A DNA stretch of 64,000 nt from an uncultured Eubacterium sp. Its GTDB lineage: Bacteria; Bacillota; Clostridia; Lachnospirales; Lachnospiraceae. The stretch is from positions 86,099 through 150,098 of the forward strand of contig CAJUBZ010000006.1 in NCBI GenBank assembly GCA_910584795.1, in the 5' to 3' direction. This document shows positions 1 to 8,489 of the stretch, piece after piece (the stretch's first letter is position 1; the number at the start of each line of letters is the position of its first letter). The position numbers were made by a program, and so were the translations under genes. The notes beneath the pieces are model-generated. The model made no database searches. It worked only from the letters and a program-made list of their open reading frames with translations, and was not told the DNA's origin.

Positions 1-2369
1 TAGAAAAAACAGAAGTAGTCAGAGAGAAACCATTCCTTTATTTAGATAAAAATGGAGAATATCAGGTATTTGTTCCAGGAGTTAGAAGAGATACAGTTGG
101 TGTATCATGGAGTGAAGAGAGTATGGGAGAAGGCACATCTGTAAGTATTAACAAATTTTACATAGCAAAGGCAGACACAGACAATGCAGACACGATGAAT
201 CAGGCATTGTCGGAAGGAAAGAACTTAATTCTTACACCAGGATTGTATAACATTGATAAACCATTAAAAGTAGATAATGCAAATACAATTATTCTTGGTT
301 TGGGACTGGCTACAATTACTTGTACCAATGAAGATACAGCAATAAAAGTAGCGGACGTAGATGGTGTGTCTATTGCAGGTATTATTGCAGAAGCTGGACA
401 GCCGGGATCGAAGTCATTGATAGAAATGGGAAGCGAAGATTCGTCAGCAGACCATAGCAGCAATCCGTCATGGTTCAGTGATGTGTATATAAGAGTTGGT
501 GGATATAGTGAAGGATCTTGTGAAAAGGGAATTGTTATTAATAGTAACAACGTAATCGGTGATCATTTCTGGTTATGGAGAGCCGACCATGGAGCAGGGG
601 CAAAATGGGATGGAGCAAAATGTGATACCGGACTTGAAGTAAATGGTGATAATGTAAATGTATATGGACTGTTCTGTGAACATTTCCAGAAACATCAGAC
701 ATTATGGAATGGTGAAAATGGTAAGATGTACTTCTACCAGAGTGAACTTCCATATGATGTACCAACGCAGGCAGAATGGATGAGTAATAACGGAACAAAG
801 AACGGATATGCTTCATATAAAGTGGCAGATCATGTAGAAAAGCATGAAGCATATGGTTTGGGTGTATATGAAGTATTCATTTATACTGGAGAAAAGATGA
901 ATCTGGAAAGTGCCATTGAAGTGTCAGCAGGAACAAAAGTATTCCATGCATGTACAAATCATTTAAGTGGTGATAATACTAATAGCGGAACCATTACACA
1001 TGTAGTCAATGAATCGGGTGGTTCTGTAGGAAAAGGTATTACACAGCAGGGAGTCAAAGTAGGTATTGATTATTATCCAGAAGAAGCAAAGGACGATATA
1101 CCTGCCGATGCATCTACAAAGAAAGGTGTTGCAAGCTGGTGGTATGCAGCAAATGATCCGAATAAGGACGTCAGTGTATTAAAGAAAGTTGGTACTTCAT
1201 GGGTCTACAACTGGGGAACAACAAAAGAGATTGCCCAGAAAGCACAGAATGAAAATATAGAATATGTTCCGATGGTCTGGGGACAATGGGATGTGAATGA
1301 CTCTAAGATAGCTGAATTAAAAGAAGGAAAAGAAAGCGGCTTATATAAAAATCTGTTAGCATTTAATGAACCGGATTTGAGCGACCAGTCTAATATGACA
1401 GTGGAGAAAGCATTAGATTTATGGCCTAAACTGGAAGAGACTGGTTTGAGACTAGGAAGCCCGGCAGGTGCAGCTGCAGAAGATGCATGGGTTGCAGAAT
1501 TTATGGAGAAAGCAAAAGAAAAAGGGTATCGAGTTGATTTCCTTACAGTACATGTATATCAGGATTTTACTCATCCCGAGTCAGTAAACCAATTAAAATC
1601 AGCATTAGAAAGACTTTATGCGAAATATCAGATTCCTATCTGGATTACAGAAATAGGAAATGTAGACGTATCTACACAGTGGTGGGGATATCATTTATAT
1701 GAGCCGATGTCTCATGTGAATGCAGCGAAGTATATCACCGAGATGGGGAACATGTTGGAATCGTTAGATTTTGTAGAAAGATATTCATGGTTTGTGGATC
1801 ATTCAAGCAATATAGCAGGTACGGAATATACAAGATTATTTGATGTATCTACAAATGAATTAACACCAGAGGGTAAAGCTTATAAGGCTATTGGAAAGGC
1901 AGATGATAAACCGATAGAGCCTACAACACCTGACGAAGGTGAGACCACAAAACCGGAGGAAGTGACAACCTCTAATACAAGTGGTGAGACCACGACAGCA
2001 GGCGGTGAAACAACAAAGGCATCAGATGGAGATAAAGTTACCATAGCAATATCAACGAATGCGAAACGTCCGGCAAGAGTTAAAATTAAAAAAGTTTCAA
2101 GTCCGAAAAAACGCAGGGTTAAAATCAGATTAAAGAAAGTAACAGGTGCTGTTGGATATAAGATTCAGATTTCGCTAAGCAAGAAGTTCAAAAAGGGCAA
2201 GAAGTATAAAACGAAAACATATTTTACAAAGAAATTGAACTTTATAAATAAAAAGAAATTAAAATCTAAAAAAAGATATTATGTAAGAGTAAAAGCATAT
2301 AAGCTTGTAAATGGTAAGAAATTTTATAGTAAGAGATGGAGTAAATGTAAAAACATAAAAATTAAATAA
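1..2369 (+). CDS. Secreted GH55-like + GH128 beta-1,3-glucanase, 3' part (5' end outside window)
   Basis: The frame is open from the first full codon at base 3, so the first internal ATG at 123 is not the true start and the N-terminus lies upstream. Residues are numbered from base 3. About 1-370 resemble the second half of a GH55-type right-handed beta-helix glucanase (segment HFWLWRADHGAG and a following YGLFCEH stretch). About 375-630 are a GH128 barrel with candidate acid/base Glu456 in FNEPD and nucleophile Glu550 in WITE. A Thr/Glu/Pro linker (about 635-675) leads to a Lys/Arg-rich Fn3-like domain (about 690-788). The likely role is extracellular cleavage of beta-1,3-glucan, with exo (GH55) and endo (GH128) activities in one chain. 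GH128 is clear from its motifs; the GH55 call is weaker because its catalytic part is not fully visible. A terminator follows. Confidence 0.82.
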   Translation, partial: EKTEVVREKPFLYLDKNGEYQVFVPGVRRDTVGVSWSEESMGEGTSVSINKFYIAKADTDNADTMNQALSEGKNLILTPGLYNIDKPLKVDNANTIILGLGLATITCTNEDTAIKVADVDGVSIAGIIAEAGQPGSKSLIEMGSEDSSADHSSNPSWFSDVYIRVGGYSEGSCEKGIVINSNNVIGDHFWLWRADHGAGAKWDGAKCDTGLEVNGDNVNVYGLFCEHFQKHQTLWNGENGKMYFYQSELPYDVPTQAEWMSNNGTKNGYASYKVADHVEKHEAYGLGVYEVFIYTGEKMNLESAIEVSAGTKVFHACTNHLSGDNTNSGTITHVVNESGGSVGKGITQQGVKVGIDYYPEEAKDDIPADASTKKGVASWWYAANDPNKDVSVLKKVGTSWVYNWGTTKEIAQKAQNENIEYVPMVWGQWDVNDSKIAELKEGKESGLYKNLLAFNEPDLSDQSNMTVEKALDLWPKLEETGLRLGSPAGAAAEDAWVAEFMEKAKEKGYRVDFLTVHVYQDFTHPESVNQLKSALERLYAKYQIPIWITEIGNVDVSTQWWGYHLYEPMSHVNAAKYITEMGNMLESLDFVERYSWFVDHSSNIAGTEYTRLFDVSTNELTPEGKAYKAIGKADDKPIEPTTPDEGETTKPEEVTTSNTSGETTTAGGETTKASDGDKVTIAISTNAKRPARVKIKKVSSPKKRRVKIRLKKVTGAVGYKIQISLSKKFKKGKKYKTKTYFTKKLNFINKKKLKSKKRYYVRVKAYKLVNGKKFYSKRWSKCKNIKIK

Positions 2370-2386
2370 ATATTATATAGATTATT

Positions 2387-2459
2387 AAGAAGAGTCTGTG
2401 ATATCGAAACGTATAATAACATTGAGTTGTTTAATATGTTGGTATCACAGTTTCTTCTT
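2387..2459 (+). terminator. Rho-independent terminator after the GH55/GH128 gene
   Basis: The arms AAGAAGAGTCTGTGATATC (2387-2405) and GGTATCACAGTTTCTTCTT (2441-2459) pair with small mismatches across a 35-nt AT-rich loop, and the 3' arm is T-rich. It separates the glucanase from tepA. Confidence 0.65.
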
Positions 2460-2527
2460 ATTTATGAATAAAATAAATGTCATTCTGCCAAACTATTTAG
2501 GAAATTAAATTGAGAAGGAGAACAGAG

Positions 2528-3181
2528 ATGGACGAAATTAAAGAGTATGGACAGACAGATCTGAATAATAATAAAAAGCATAAAAAGATACATCTACTTA
2601 GCGTTATTGGCGAGATTGAAGGTCATGAAAATGTTGCATCAGGAACAAAGGCAACAAAATATGAACATGTACTTCCACAGTTGGCACAGGTGGAGGATGA
2701 TGAAGAGACAGATGGATTATTAATTATTTTAAATACAGTAGGTGGAGATGTAGAGTGCGGGCTTGCCATTGCAGAAATGATAGCCAGTCTCAGTAAGCCG
2801 ACCGTATCTTTAGTTTTAGGAGGAAGTCATTCTATAGGTGTACCATTGGCAGTTTCTACAGATTATTCTTTTATCGTAGAAACGGGAACGATGGTAATCC
2901 ATCCGGTTCGAATGAACGGAATGTTTATTGGAGTGCCTCAGACTTATGAATATTTTAAAAAGATACAGGAAAGAATTAATCATTTCGTTATTGGGCATTG
3001 TGATATTGAAGAGAAACGTTTTATGGAATTAATGACGGAAACAGAAGTGATGACAAAAGATGTAGGCAGTATACTGGTAGGAAAACAGGCAGTGGAAGAG
3101 GGCGTTATAAATGAAATCGGAGGCCTAAAAGAAGCTATGAAAAAGCTGTATGAATTGATAGAAGGACGAAGCAAAAAATAG
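2528..3181 (+). CDS. tepA: ClpP-class serine protease, translocation-enhancing protein TepA
   Basis: A 217-residue member of the ClpP/crotonase fold. The nucleophile is probably Ser102 in the HSIG motif and the base His125 in the VIHPVR segment; the oxyanion-type GGDVE turn lies near residue 73. The family was named for stimulating protein export in Bacillus, where the gene also sits directly upstream of spoIIIE, as here. The start is ATG 2528, six codons into the longest frame, because GAGAAGGAG lies just before it. The cytoplasmic substrate is unknown. It precedes ftsK by about 100 bp. Confidence 0.85.
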   Translation: MDEIKEYGQTDLNNNKKHKKIHLLSVIGEIEGHENVASGTKATKYEHVLPQLAQVEDDEETDGLLIILNTVGGDVECGLAIAEMIASLSKPTVSLVLGGSHSIGVPLAVSTDYSFIVETGTMVIHPVRMNGMFIGVPQTYEYFKKIQERINHFVIGHCDIEEKRFMELMTETEVMTKDVGSILVGKQAVEEGVINEIGGLKEAMKKLYELIEGRSKK

Positions 3182-3206
3182 TAAAATATAAAACCTCTAC
3201 TATACC

Positions 3207-3235
3207 TTGAATAAAAGTCTGAAAAATAGTAAAAT
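3207..3235 (+). promoter_or_regulatory. Sigma-A-type promoter for ftsK/spoIIIE
   Basis: TTGAAT (3207-3212), a 17-nt spacer and TAAAAT (3230-3235) lie between tepA and ftsK, allowing ftsK-fhs-folD to be transcribed separately from tepA. Confidence 0.5.
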
Positions 3236-3288
3236 AATACAGACTATGGTCAATAGAAATGATTAGACAAAGTTTGATGAGGTGTAAA

Positions 3289-5880
3289 GTGGCCGATACG
3301 AAAAAGAAAAGTGGAGGAAAAAAAACAAACAGCAGTGCAAAAAAAGCAGCGCAGACAAGAAAAAAGAAGGCTGAAATGGCAAAGAGACATAAGAAGGTTG
3401 TAAAAGAAGTAAACTTATGGATTGCTGTTTCAGTAGCTTTGTTCTTGTTTCTGAGCAATTTCGGAATATGTGGAATTGTTGGAAATGCATTAAAGTCAGT
3501 TATGCTTGGAAGTTTTGGCTGGATGGGATATTTATTTCCGATAGTTCTGGCAGTAACAGTAGGAATTATTGCATATAATGAAATGAATGCATCCATTGTT
3601 TCCAAAATAATAGCAGAACTTGTGTTGTTTATAGATTTGAGTTTATTATTCCATTTGTTTCAGTTTGGAGGAAGTGAAGCATCTATGCTGACATTCTACA
3701 GAGAGGGAGCAAAGGGGATATTTGGCGGCGGAATTGTAGGCGGAGCATTAGGTAAAACCTTACATTCCTTATTGGGATTAACAGGAGCATATCTTATCGC
3801 TGCGGCTATTTTAATCATATGTGTTGTAATTCTTACAGAAAAGTCGATTATGTCTGTAATCAGGGATAAGGGACAGGATGCATATGAGAATGTGCGGGAA
3901 GATTCTAAAGCACGCAAAGAAGCGAATGCCACTCAAAAGCAGAGAAAGCGTGAAGAGAAAGATAGGCGCCGTGCTTTAGAAAGAGAGCAGAGACACCAAA
4001 GAACAGTCGGTGTTGATTTTGAAAATTCAGCATTGGGAGAGAAAAACACTACTGAGATGAAATCGGTAGACGATAACAGTCAGAATGTCCATGAGATACA
4101 TATTGAGGGTATAGATGATTTTGAAACAGATACAACAGAGCAGGATAATACAGTCTATACTTATGAAGACCAGACAAATATAAGAAAACCGATAAAAAGG
4201 GAACAGCAGACCGGAAGGGAAGTGTCTGGCAGTGAACATGCCACAGATGGTGAGTTTCAGCCGAAAGAACGGATGATTGTCAGTGAAGAAGCGAAAAAGA
4301 CCATGAGCCGTAAACCATTTGCTGCAATGGGGAATGTCAGTGCAGAGCCGTTGATGGAACAAAACGTGTCTGAAGACAGTCCAAAGAAAGCATCGTCAGA
4401 AGGAAAGATTATTGCACCAACGAAGAAAAAATTAAAGTATAAAAAACCGAGTTATAATCTGTTAAAAGATGGTGGTGGAAGTTCCAGTAAAACTACCAGG
4501 GCAACTTTGATGGAAACGGCAAATAAATTAAAACAGGTTCTGGCTAATTTTGGTGTAAAAGTTGAAGTTACCAATGTAAGTAAAGGACCATCTGTTACGA
4601 GATATGAACTGCAGCCGGAGATGGGAACGAAGGTCAGCAGAATTACAGGACTGGCAGATGATATCAAATTAAATATGGCGGCAGCTGATATTCGTATCGA
4701 AGCACCGATTCCGGGAAAAGCCGCAGTAGGTATTGAAATACCAAATGAAGGAAGAGATTCCGTTTGCTTAAAAGAACTCTTAATGTCAAAGGAATTAAAG
4801 AACCATAAATCAAATCTGGCATTCCCTGCCGGAAAAGATATTGCAGGAAAAGTAGTTGTGGCAGATATTGCGAAGATGCCGCATATGCTGATTGCAGGAA
4901 CGACAGGTTCCGGTAAGTCGGTGTTTACGAATTCCATATTAATGAGTATATTATATAGAACTACACCGGAAGAGGTAAGACTGATTGTTATTGATCCGAA
5001 AGTAGTAGAATTTCAGGTATATAATAAAATACCGCATCTGTTATATGATGTTGTAACAGACCCGAAAAAGGCAGCAGGTATTTTAAACTGGGCAGTTGCA
5101 GAAATGACCAGCAGATATAATAAGTTTGCAAAAGCAGGTGCCAGAGATATCGGAAGTTATAATGCAAAGGTAGAAAATGGCCAGAAAGATGGTGAAGAGC
5201 CATTAGAGAAAATGCCACAGATACTGATTGTAATAGACGAGCTGGCGGACCTTATGATGGTTGCGGCAAAAGAGGTGGAAGAAGCTATCTGCCGGCTGGC
5301 ACAGTTAGCCAGAGCAGCAGGAATCCATATGGTGATTGCAACACAACGACCTTCCGTAGATGTCATTACGGGATTGATTAAAGCAAACATTCCATCCAGA
5401 GTAGCATTGACTGTAGCTTCGGGTACAGATTCCAGAACTATTATTGATATGAATGGTGCGGAGAAGCTTCTTGGAAATGGTGATATGTTATTCTATCCTG
5501 CAGGTTATGTGAAACCGGTAAGAGTGCAGGGAGCGTATGTTTCTGACGAGGAAATATTTGAAACCGTTGAGTTTATTAAGAATAATAGTGGAGAGGCAGA
5601 GTATGACGAGTCTATTGATGCAAAACTTACCACAGACCAGGAGGCAATGAGTGGTGGAGGGGATAATGACAGAGACCCGTTGTTTGTGGATGCCGGAAGG
5701 CTTTGTATTGAGAAACAAAAAGGTTCTACAAGTATGATTCAGAGACAGTTCAGAGTTGGATTTAACAGGGCAGCACGCATTATGGAACAATTATATGATG
5801 CAGGTGTTGTAGGACAGGAAGAAACAAATAAACCACGTAAGATTATCATGACAATGGAAGAATTTGAATCTTTATTATAA
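3289..5880 (+). CDS. ftsK: DNA translocase FtsK/SpoIIIE
   Basis: This membrane-anchored ATPase pumps chromosomal DNA through the division or sporulation septum. After a very basic N-terminus come about four membrane segments (residues 35-190), a long charged linker (about 190-400), and a RecA-like motor with Walker A GTTGSGKSV (Lys near 543) and Walker B ILIVIDELADLMM. A C-terminal winged-helix gamma domain (segment STSMIQRQF onward) would read KOPS/SRS-type DNA motifs. The chosen start is GTG 3289 (863 residues), preceded by GATGAGGTG; the upstream ATG at 3259 has no ribosome-binding site. Whether it serves vegetative division, sporulation or both cannot be told from sequence. It reads into fhs. 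Confidence 0.95.
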   Translation: MADTKKKSGGKKTNSSAKKAAQTRKKKAEMAKRHKKVVKEVNLWIAVSVALFLFLSNFGICGIVGNALKSVMLGSFGWMGYLFPIVLAVTVGIIAYNEMNASIVSKIIAELVLFIDLSLLFHLFQFGGSEASMLTFYREGAKGIFGGGIVGGALGKTLHSLLGLTGAYLIAAAILIICVVILTEKSIMSVIRDKGQDAYENVREDSKARKEANATQKQRKREEKDRRRALEREQRHQRTVGVDFENSALGEKNTTEMKSVDDNSQNVHEIHIEGIDDFETDTTEQDNTVYTYEDQTNIRKPIKREQQTGREVSGSEHATDGEFQPKERMIVSEEAKKTMSRKPFAAMGNVSAEPLMEQNVSEDSPKKASSEGKIIAPTKKKLKYKKPSYNLLKDGGGSSSKTTRATLMETANKLKQVLANFGVKVEVTNVSKGPSVTRYELQPEMGTKVSRITGLADDIKLNMAAADIRIEAPIPGKAAVGIEIPNEGRDSVCLKELLMSKELKNHKSNLAFPAGKDIAGKVVVADIAKMPHMLIAGTTGSGKSVFTNSILMSILYRTTPEEVRLIVIDPKVVEFQVYNKIPHLLYDVVTDPKKAAGILNWAVAEMTSRYNKFAKAGARDIGSYNAKVENGQKDGEEPLEKMPQILIVIDELADLMMVAAKEVEEAICRLAQLARAAGIHMVIATQRPSVDVITGLIKANIPSRVALTVASGTDSRTIIDMNGAEKLLGNGDMLFYPAGYVKPVRVQGAYVSDEEIFETVEFIKNNSGEAEYDESIDAKLTTDQEAMSGGGDNDRDPLFVDAGRLCIEKQKGSTSMIQRQFRVGFNRAARIMEQLYDAGVVGQEETNKPRKIIMTMEEFESLL

Positions 5881-5902
5881 AAAGTAAACAAGGAGAAAAA
5901 AT

Positions 5903-7573
5903 ATGAAGACAGATATTGAAATCGCACAGGAGGCGGTAATGCTGCCAATTAAGGAAGTTGCAGAAAAAATTGGTTTAAAAGATGATGATATTGAATTATA
6001 TGGAAAGTATAAGGCAAAAATTTCTAACGAGTATTATGACAGCATCAAAGACAAAGAGGATGGTAAATTGATTCTTGTTACTGCAATTAACCCAACACCG
6101 GCAGGAGAAGGAAAGACGACAGTTACCGTCGGATTAGGAGAGGCTTTTGGACAGTTAGATAAAAAGGCTGTCATTGCATTAAGAGAACCATCTCTTGGAC
6201 CGTGTTTTGGTATTAAAGGCGGTGCTGCAGGCGGTGGATATGCACAGGTCGTGCCGATGGAGGATTTAAACTTACATTTTACAGGAGATTTTCACGCAAT
6301 TACTTCTGCAAATAATCTCCTTGCTGCAATGCTGGACAATTCTATTCAGCAGGGAAATGAGTTAAATATTGATCCAAATCAGGTAGTATGGAAGAGATGT
6401 GTTGATATTAACGACAGAGTGTTAAGAAATATTGTTGTAGGTCTTGGACGTAAGGTGGATGGCGTAGTAAGAGAAGATCATTTTGTGATTACCGTTGCAT
6501 CAGAGATTATGGCAATTCTCTGTCTTGCTACAGATTATGCAGATCTAAAAGAAAGACTTGGAAAAATAATTGTCGCATATACATATGACGGAAAGCCGGT
6601 TACAGCAAAAGATGTGAAGGCAGTAGGTTCTATGGCAGTGCTTTTAAAAGATGCCATGAAGCCAAATCTGATTCAGACATTAGAGCATACACCGGCATTG
6701 GTACATGGTGGTCCTTTTGCAAATATTGCTCATGGATGTAACTCTGTAAAAGCTACAAAGACAGCATTAAAGATGGCTGATTATGTTATTACAGAAGCAG
6801 GATTTGGTGCTGACCTTGGTGCTGAAAAATTCTTGGATATTAAGTGTAGAAAAGCAGGATTAAAACCGGACTGTGTTGTATTAGTTGCCACAGTCAGAGC
6901 GTTAAAATACAATGGAGGTATTCCAAAGGATCAATTGTCAGAAGAAAATGTAGAGGCATTAAAGAAAGGCATTGTAAATCTTGAAAAACATATTGAAAAC
7001 CTGCAGCAGTTTGGTGTTCCGGTAGTTGTAACATTAAATCAGTTTATTACAGATACCGAGGCAGAATATGAGTTTATCAAGAATTTCTGTGAAGAACGTG
7101 GCTGTGAGTTTGCGTTGGCAGAAGTATGGGCAAAAGGCGGTGAAGGTGGTGTAGCGCTTGCGAAAAAGGTCATTGAAACAATCGAGACAAAACCATCCAA
7201 CTACGCACCATTATATCCGGATGATATTCCAATCAAAGAGAAGATTGAAACAGTTGCAAAGAAAATTTATGGTGCTGACGGTGTTACATATTCACCGGAA
7301 GCAGAGAAAGCAATTGCAACAATTGAGGGATTGGGATATGGTGACTATCCGGTATGTATGGCAAAAACACAGTATTCTCTGTCAGATGATATGAGTAAAT
7401 TAGGACGTCCTACAGGATTTACAATCAATATCCGTGAGGTATATATATCTGCAGGAGCAGGATTTGTCGTAGCAATAACAGGAAGTATTATGACAATGCC
7501 CGGACTATCAAAGACACCGGCAGCATTTGGAATAGATTTGACAGATGATGGAAAGATTCAAGGATTATTCTAG
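5903..7573 (+). CDS. fhs: Formate-tetrahydrofolate ligase
   Basis: Joins formate to tetrahydrofolate using ATP to give 10-formyl-THF, the entry step of the methyl branch of one-carbon metabolism and of the Wood-Ljungdahl pathway. The 556 residues match the family length. The nucleotide loop PTPAGEGKTTVTVG sits near residues 63-76 and is followed by the conserved REPSLGPCFG stretch. An AAGGAG site precedes ATG 5903. It begins 22 bp after ftsK and is followed at once by folD, which interconverts the same folate pool, so the two are almost certainly co-transcribed. Confidence 0.97.
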   Translation: MKTDIEIAQEAVMLPIKEVAEKIGLKDDDIELYGKYKAKISNEYYDSIKDKEDGKLILVTAINPTPAGEGKTTVTVGLGEAFGQLDKKAVIALREPSLGPCFGIKGGAAGGGYAQVVPMEDLNLHFTGDFHAITSANNLLAAMLDNSIQQGNELNIDPNQVVWKRCVDINDRVLRNIVVGLGRKVDGVVREDHFVITVASEIMAILCLATDYADLKERLGKIIVAYTYDGKPVTAKDVKAVGSMAVLLKDAMKPNLIQTLEHTPALVHGGPFANIAHGCNSVKATKTALKMADYVITEAGFGADLGAEKFLDIKCRKAGLKPDCVVLVATVRALKYNGGIPKDQLSEENVEALKKGIVNLEKHIENLQQFGVPVVVTLNQFITDTEAEYEFIKNFCEERGCEFALAEVWAKGGEGGVALAKKVIETIETKPSNYAPLYPDDIPIKEKIETVAKKIYGADGVTYSPEAEKAIATIEGLGYGDYPVCMAKTQYSLSDDMSKLGRPTGFTINIREVYISAGAGFVVAITGSIMTMPGLSKTPAAFGIDLTDDGKIQGLF

Positions 7574-7586
7574 AAAGGAAAAAGTG

Positions 7587-8432
7587 ATGGCAAAAATTAT
7601 TGACGGAAAGGCTATTTCAGCCGCAATAAAAGATGAATTAAAAGAGCAGGTAAAAGCATATAAAGAACAGGGGATAGAAATTACTCTTGCGGTAGTTAAG
7701 GTAGGGAATGATCCTGCATCTGCTGTTTATGTACGAAACAAAGAAAAAGCATGTGAATATGTGGGAATAACATCAAGAACATTGGCACTTCCTCAGGAGA
7801 CTACAGAGGAAGAACTGCTAAAAGTGGTAGAAGATCTGAACAATGATAGTGCAGTAAATGGTATTTTAGTACAGTTACCACTTCCAAAACATATTGATGA
7901 AAGTAAGATTTTACTTGCAATCGACAGTAACAAAGATGTTGACGGATTTCATCCGGTTAATGTAGGAAAGATGGTTATCGGAGAAGATGCATTTTTACCA
8001 TGTACACCGGCAGGTATTATTGAAATGTTAAAACGCAGTGATATTGATATAGCAGGGAAAGAATGTGTGGTTATTGGCAGAAGCAATATTGTAGGAAAAC
8101 CAATGTCGATTCTGATGTTAAAAGAAAATGCCACAGTGACGATTGCACATTCAAGAACAAAGGATTTAAAAGAAGTGACAAAGCGTGCCGATATTCTAAT
8201 CGCTGCGATTGGTAAGGCAAAGTTTGTTACTGCGGAATATGTAAAAGAAGGTGCAGTTGTGATTGATGTTGGAATGGACAGAGATGAAGATGGAAAGTTA
8301 TGTGGAGATGTGGACTTTGCATCGGTAGAGAAGATTGCAAGTGCCATCACTCCGGTTCCGGGCGGCGTCGGACCTATGACAGTAACAATGTTGTTAGTAA
8401 ATTGTCTTAGAAGTGTGGAACTGAATAAATAA
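7587..8432 (+). CDS. folD: Methylene-THF dehydrogenase / methenyl-THF cyclohydrolase
   Basis: This bifunctional cytoplasmic enzyme oxidises 5,10-methylene-THF and hydrolyses the methenyl form to 10-formyl-THF. The 281 residues carry the catalytic-lysine segment YVRNKEKACEYVG, the folate-site run VQLPLP and the Rossmann segment VVIGRSNIVGKP, with the terminal signature TPVPGGVGPMT. The start is ATG 7587 after GAAAGGAAAA; the longer frame from 7545 overlaps fhs and has no ribosome-binding site. It completes the fhs-folD pair. Confidence 0.96.
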   Translation: MAKIIDGKAISAAIKDELKEQVKAYKEQGIEITLAVVKVGNDPASAVYVRNKEKACEYVGITSRTLALPQETTEEELLKVVEDLNNDSAVNGILVQLPLPKHIDESKILLAIDSNKDVDGFHPVNVGKMVIGEDAFLPCTPAGIIEMLKRSDIDIAGKECVVIGRSNIVGKPMSILMLKENATVTIAHSRTKDLKEVTKRADILIAAIGKAKFVTAEYVKEGAVVIDVGMDRDEDGKLCGDVDFASVEKIASAITPVPGGVGPMTVTMLLVNCLRSVELNK

Positions 8433-8442
8433 CAAGTTTTTT

Positions 8443-8468
8443 ATGGGTCCATCATTAGATAGACCCAT
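8443..8468 (+). terminator. Hairpin between folD and priA
   Basis: ATGGGTC (8443-8449) pairs with GACCCAT (8462-8468), and the flanking bases extend the stem imperfectly. There is no following T-run, so it is a weak terminator or an mRNA-stability hairpin at most. Confidence 0.3.
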
Positions 8469-8489
8469 TCATAATGGAGGGAGGTTAAT

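Noticed and set aside
3135..3605. 156-codon hydrophobic frame on the minus strand over the ftsK start
   Set aside because: It is the complement of Lys-rich and membrane-segment coding sequence; no independent support.
4452..4937. 161-codon open frame on the minus strand inside ftsK
   Set aside because: It lies wholly opposite a strongly supported gene, has no ribosome site and shows the codon pattern of a shadow frame.
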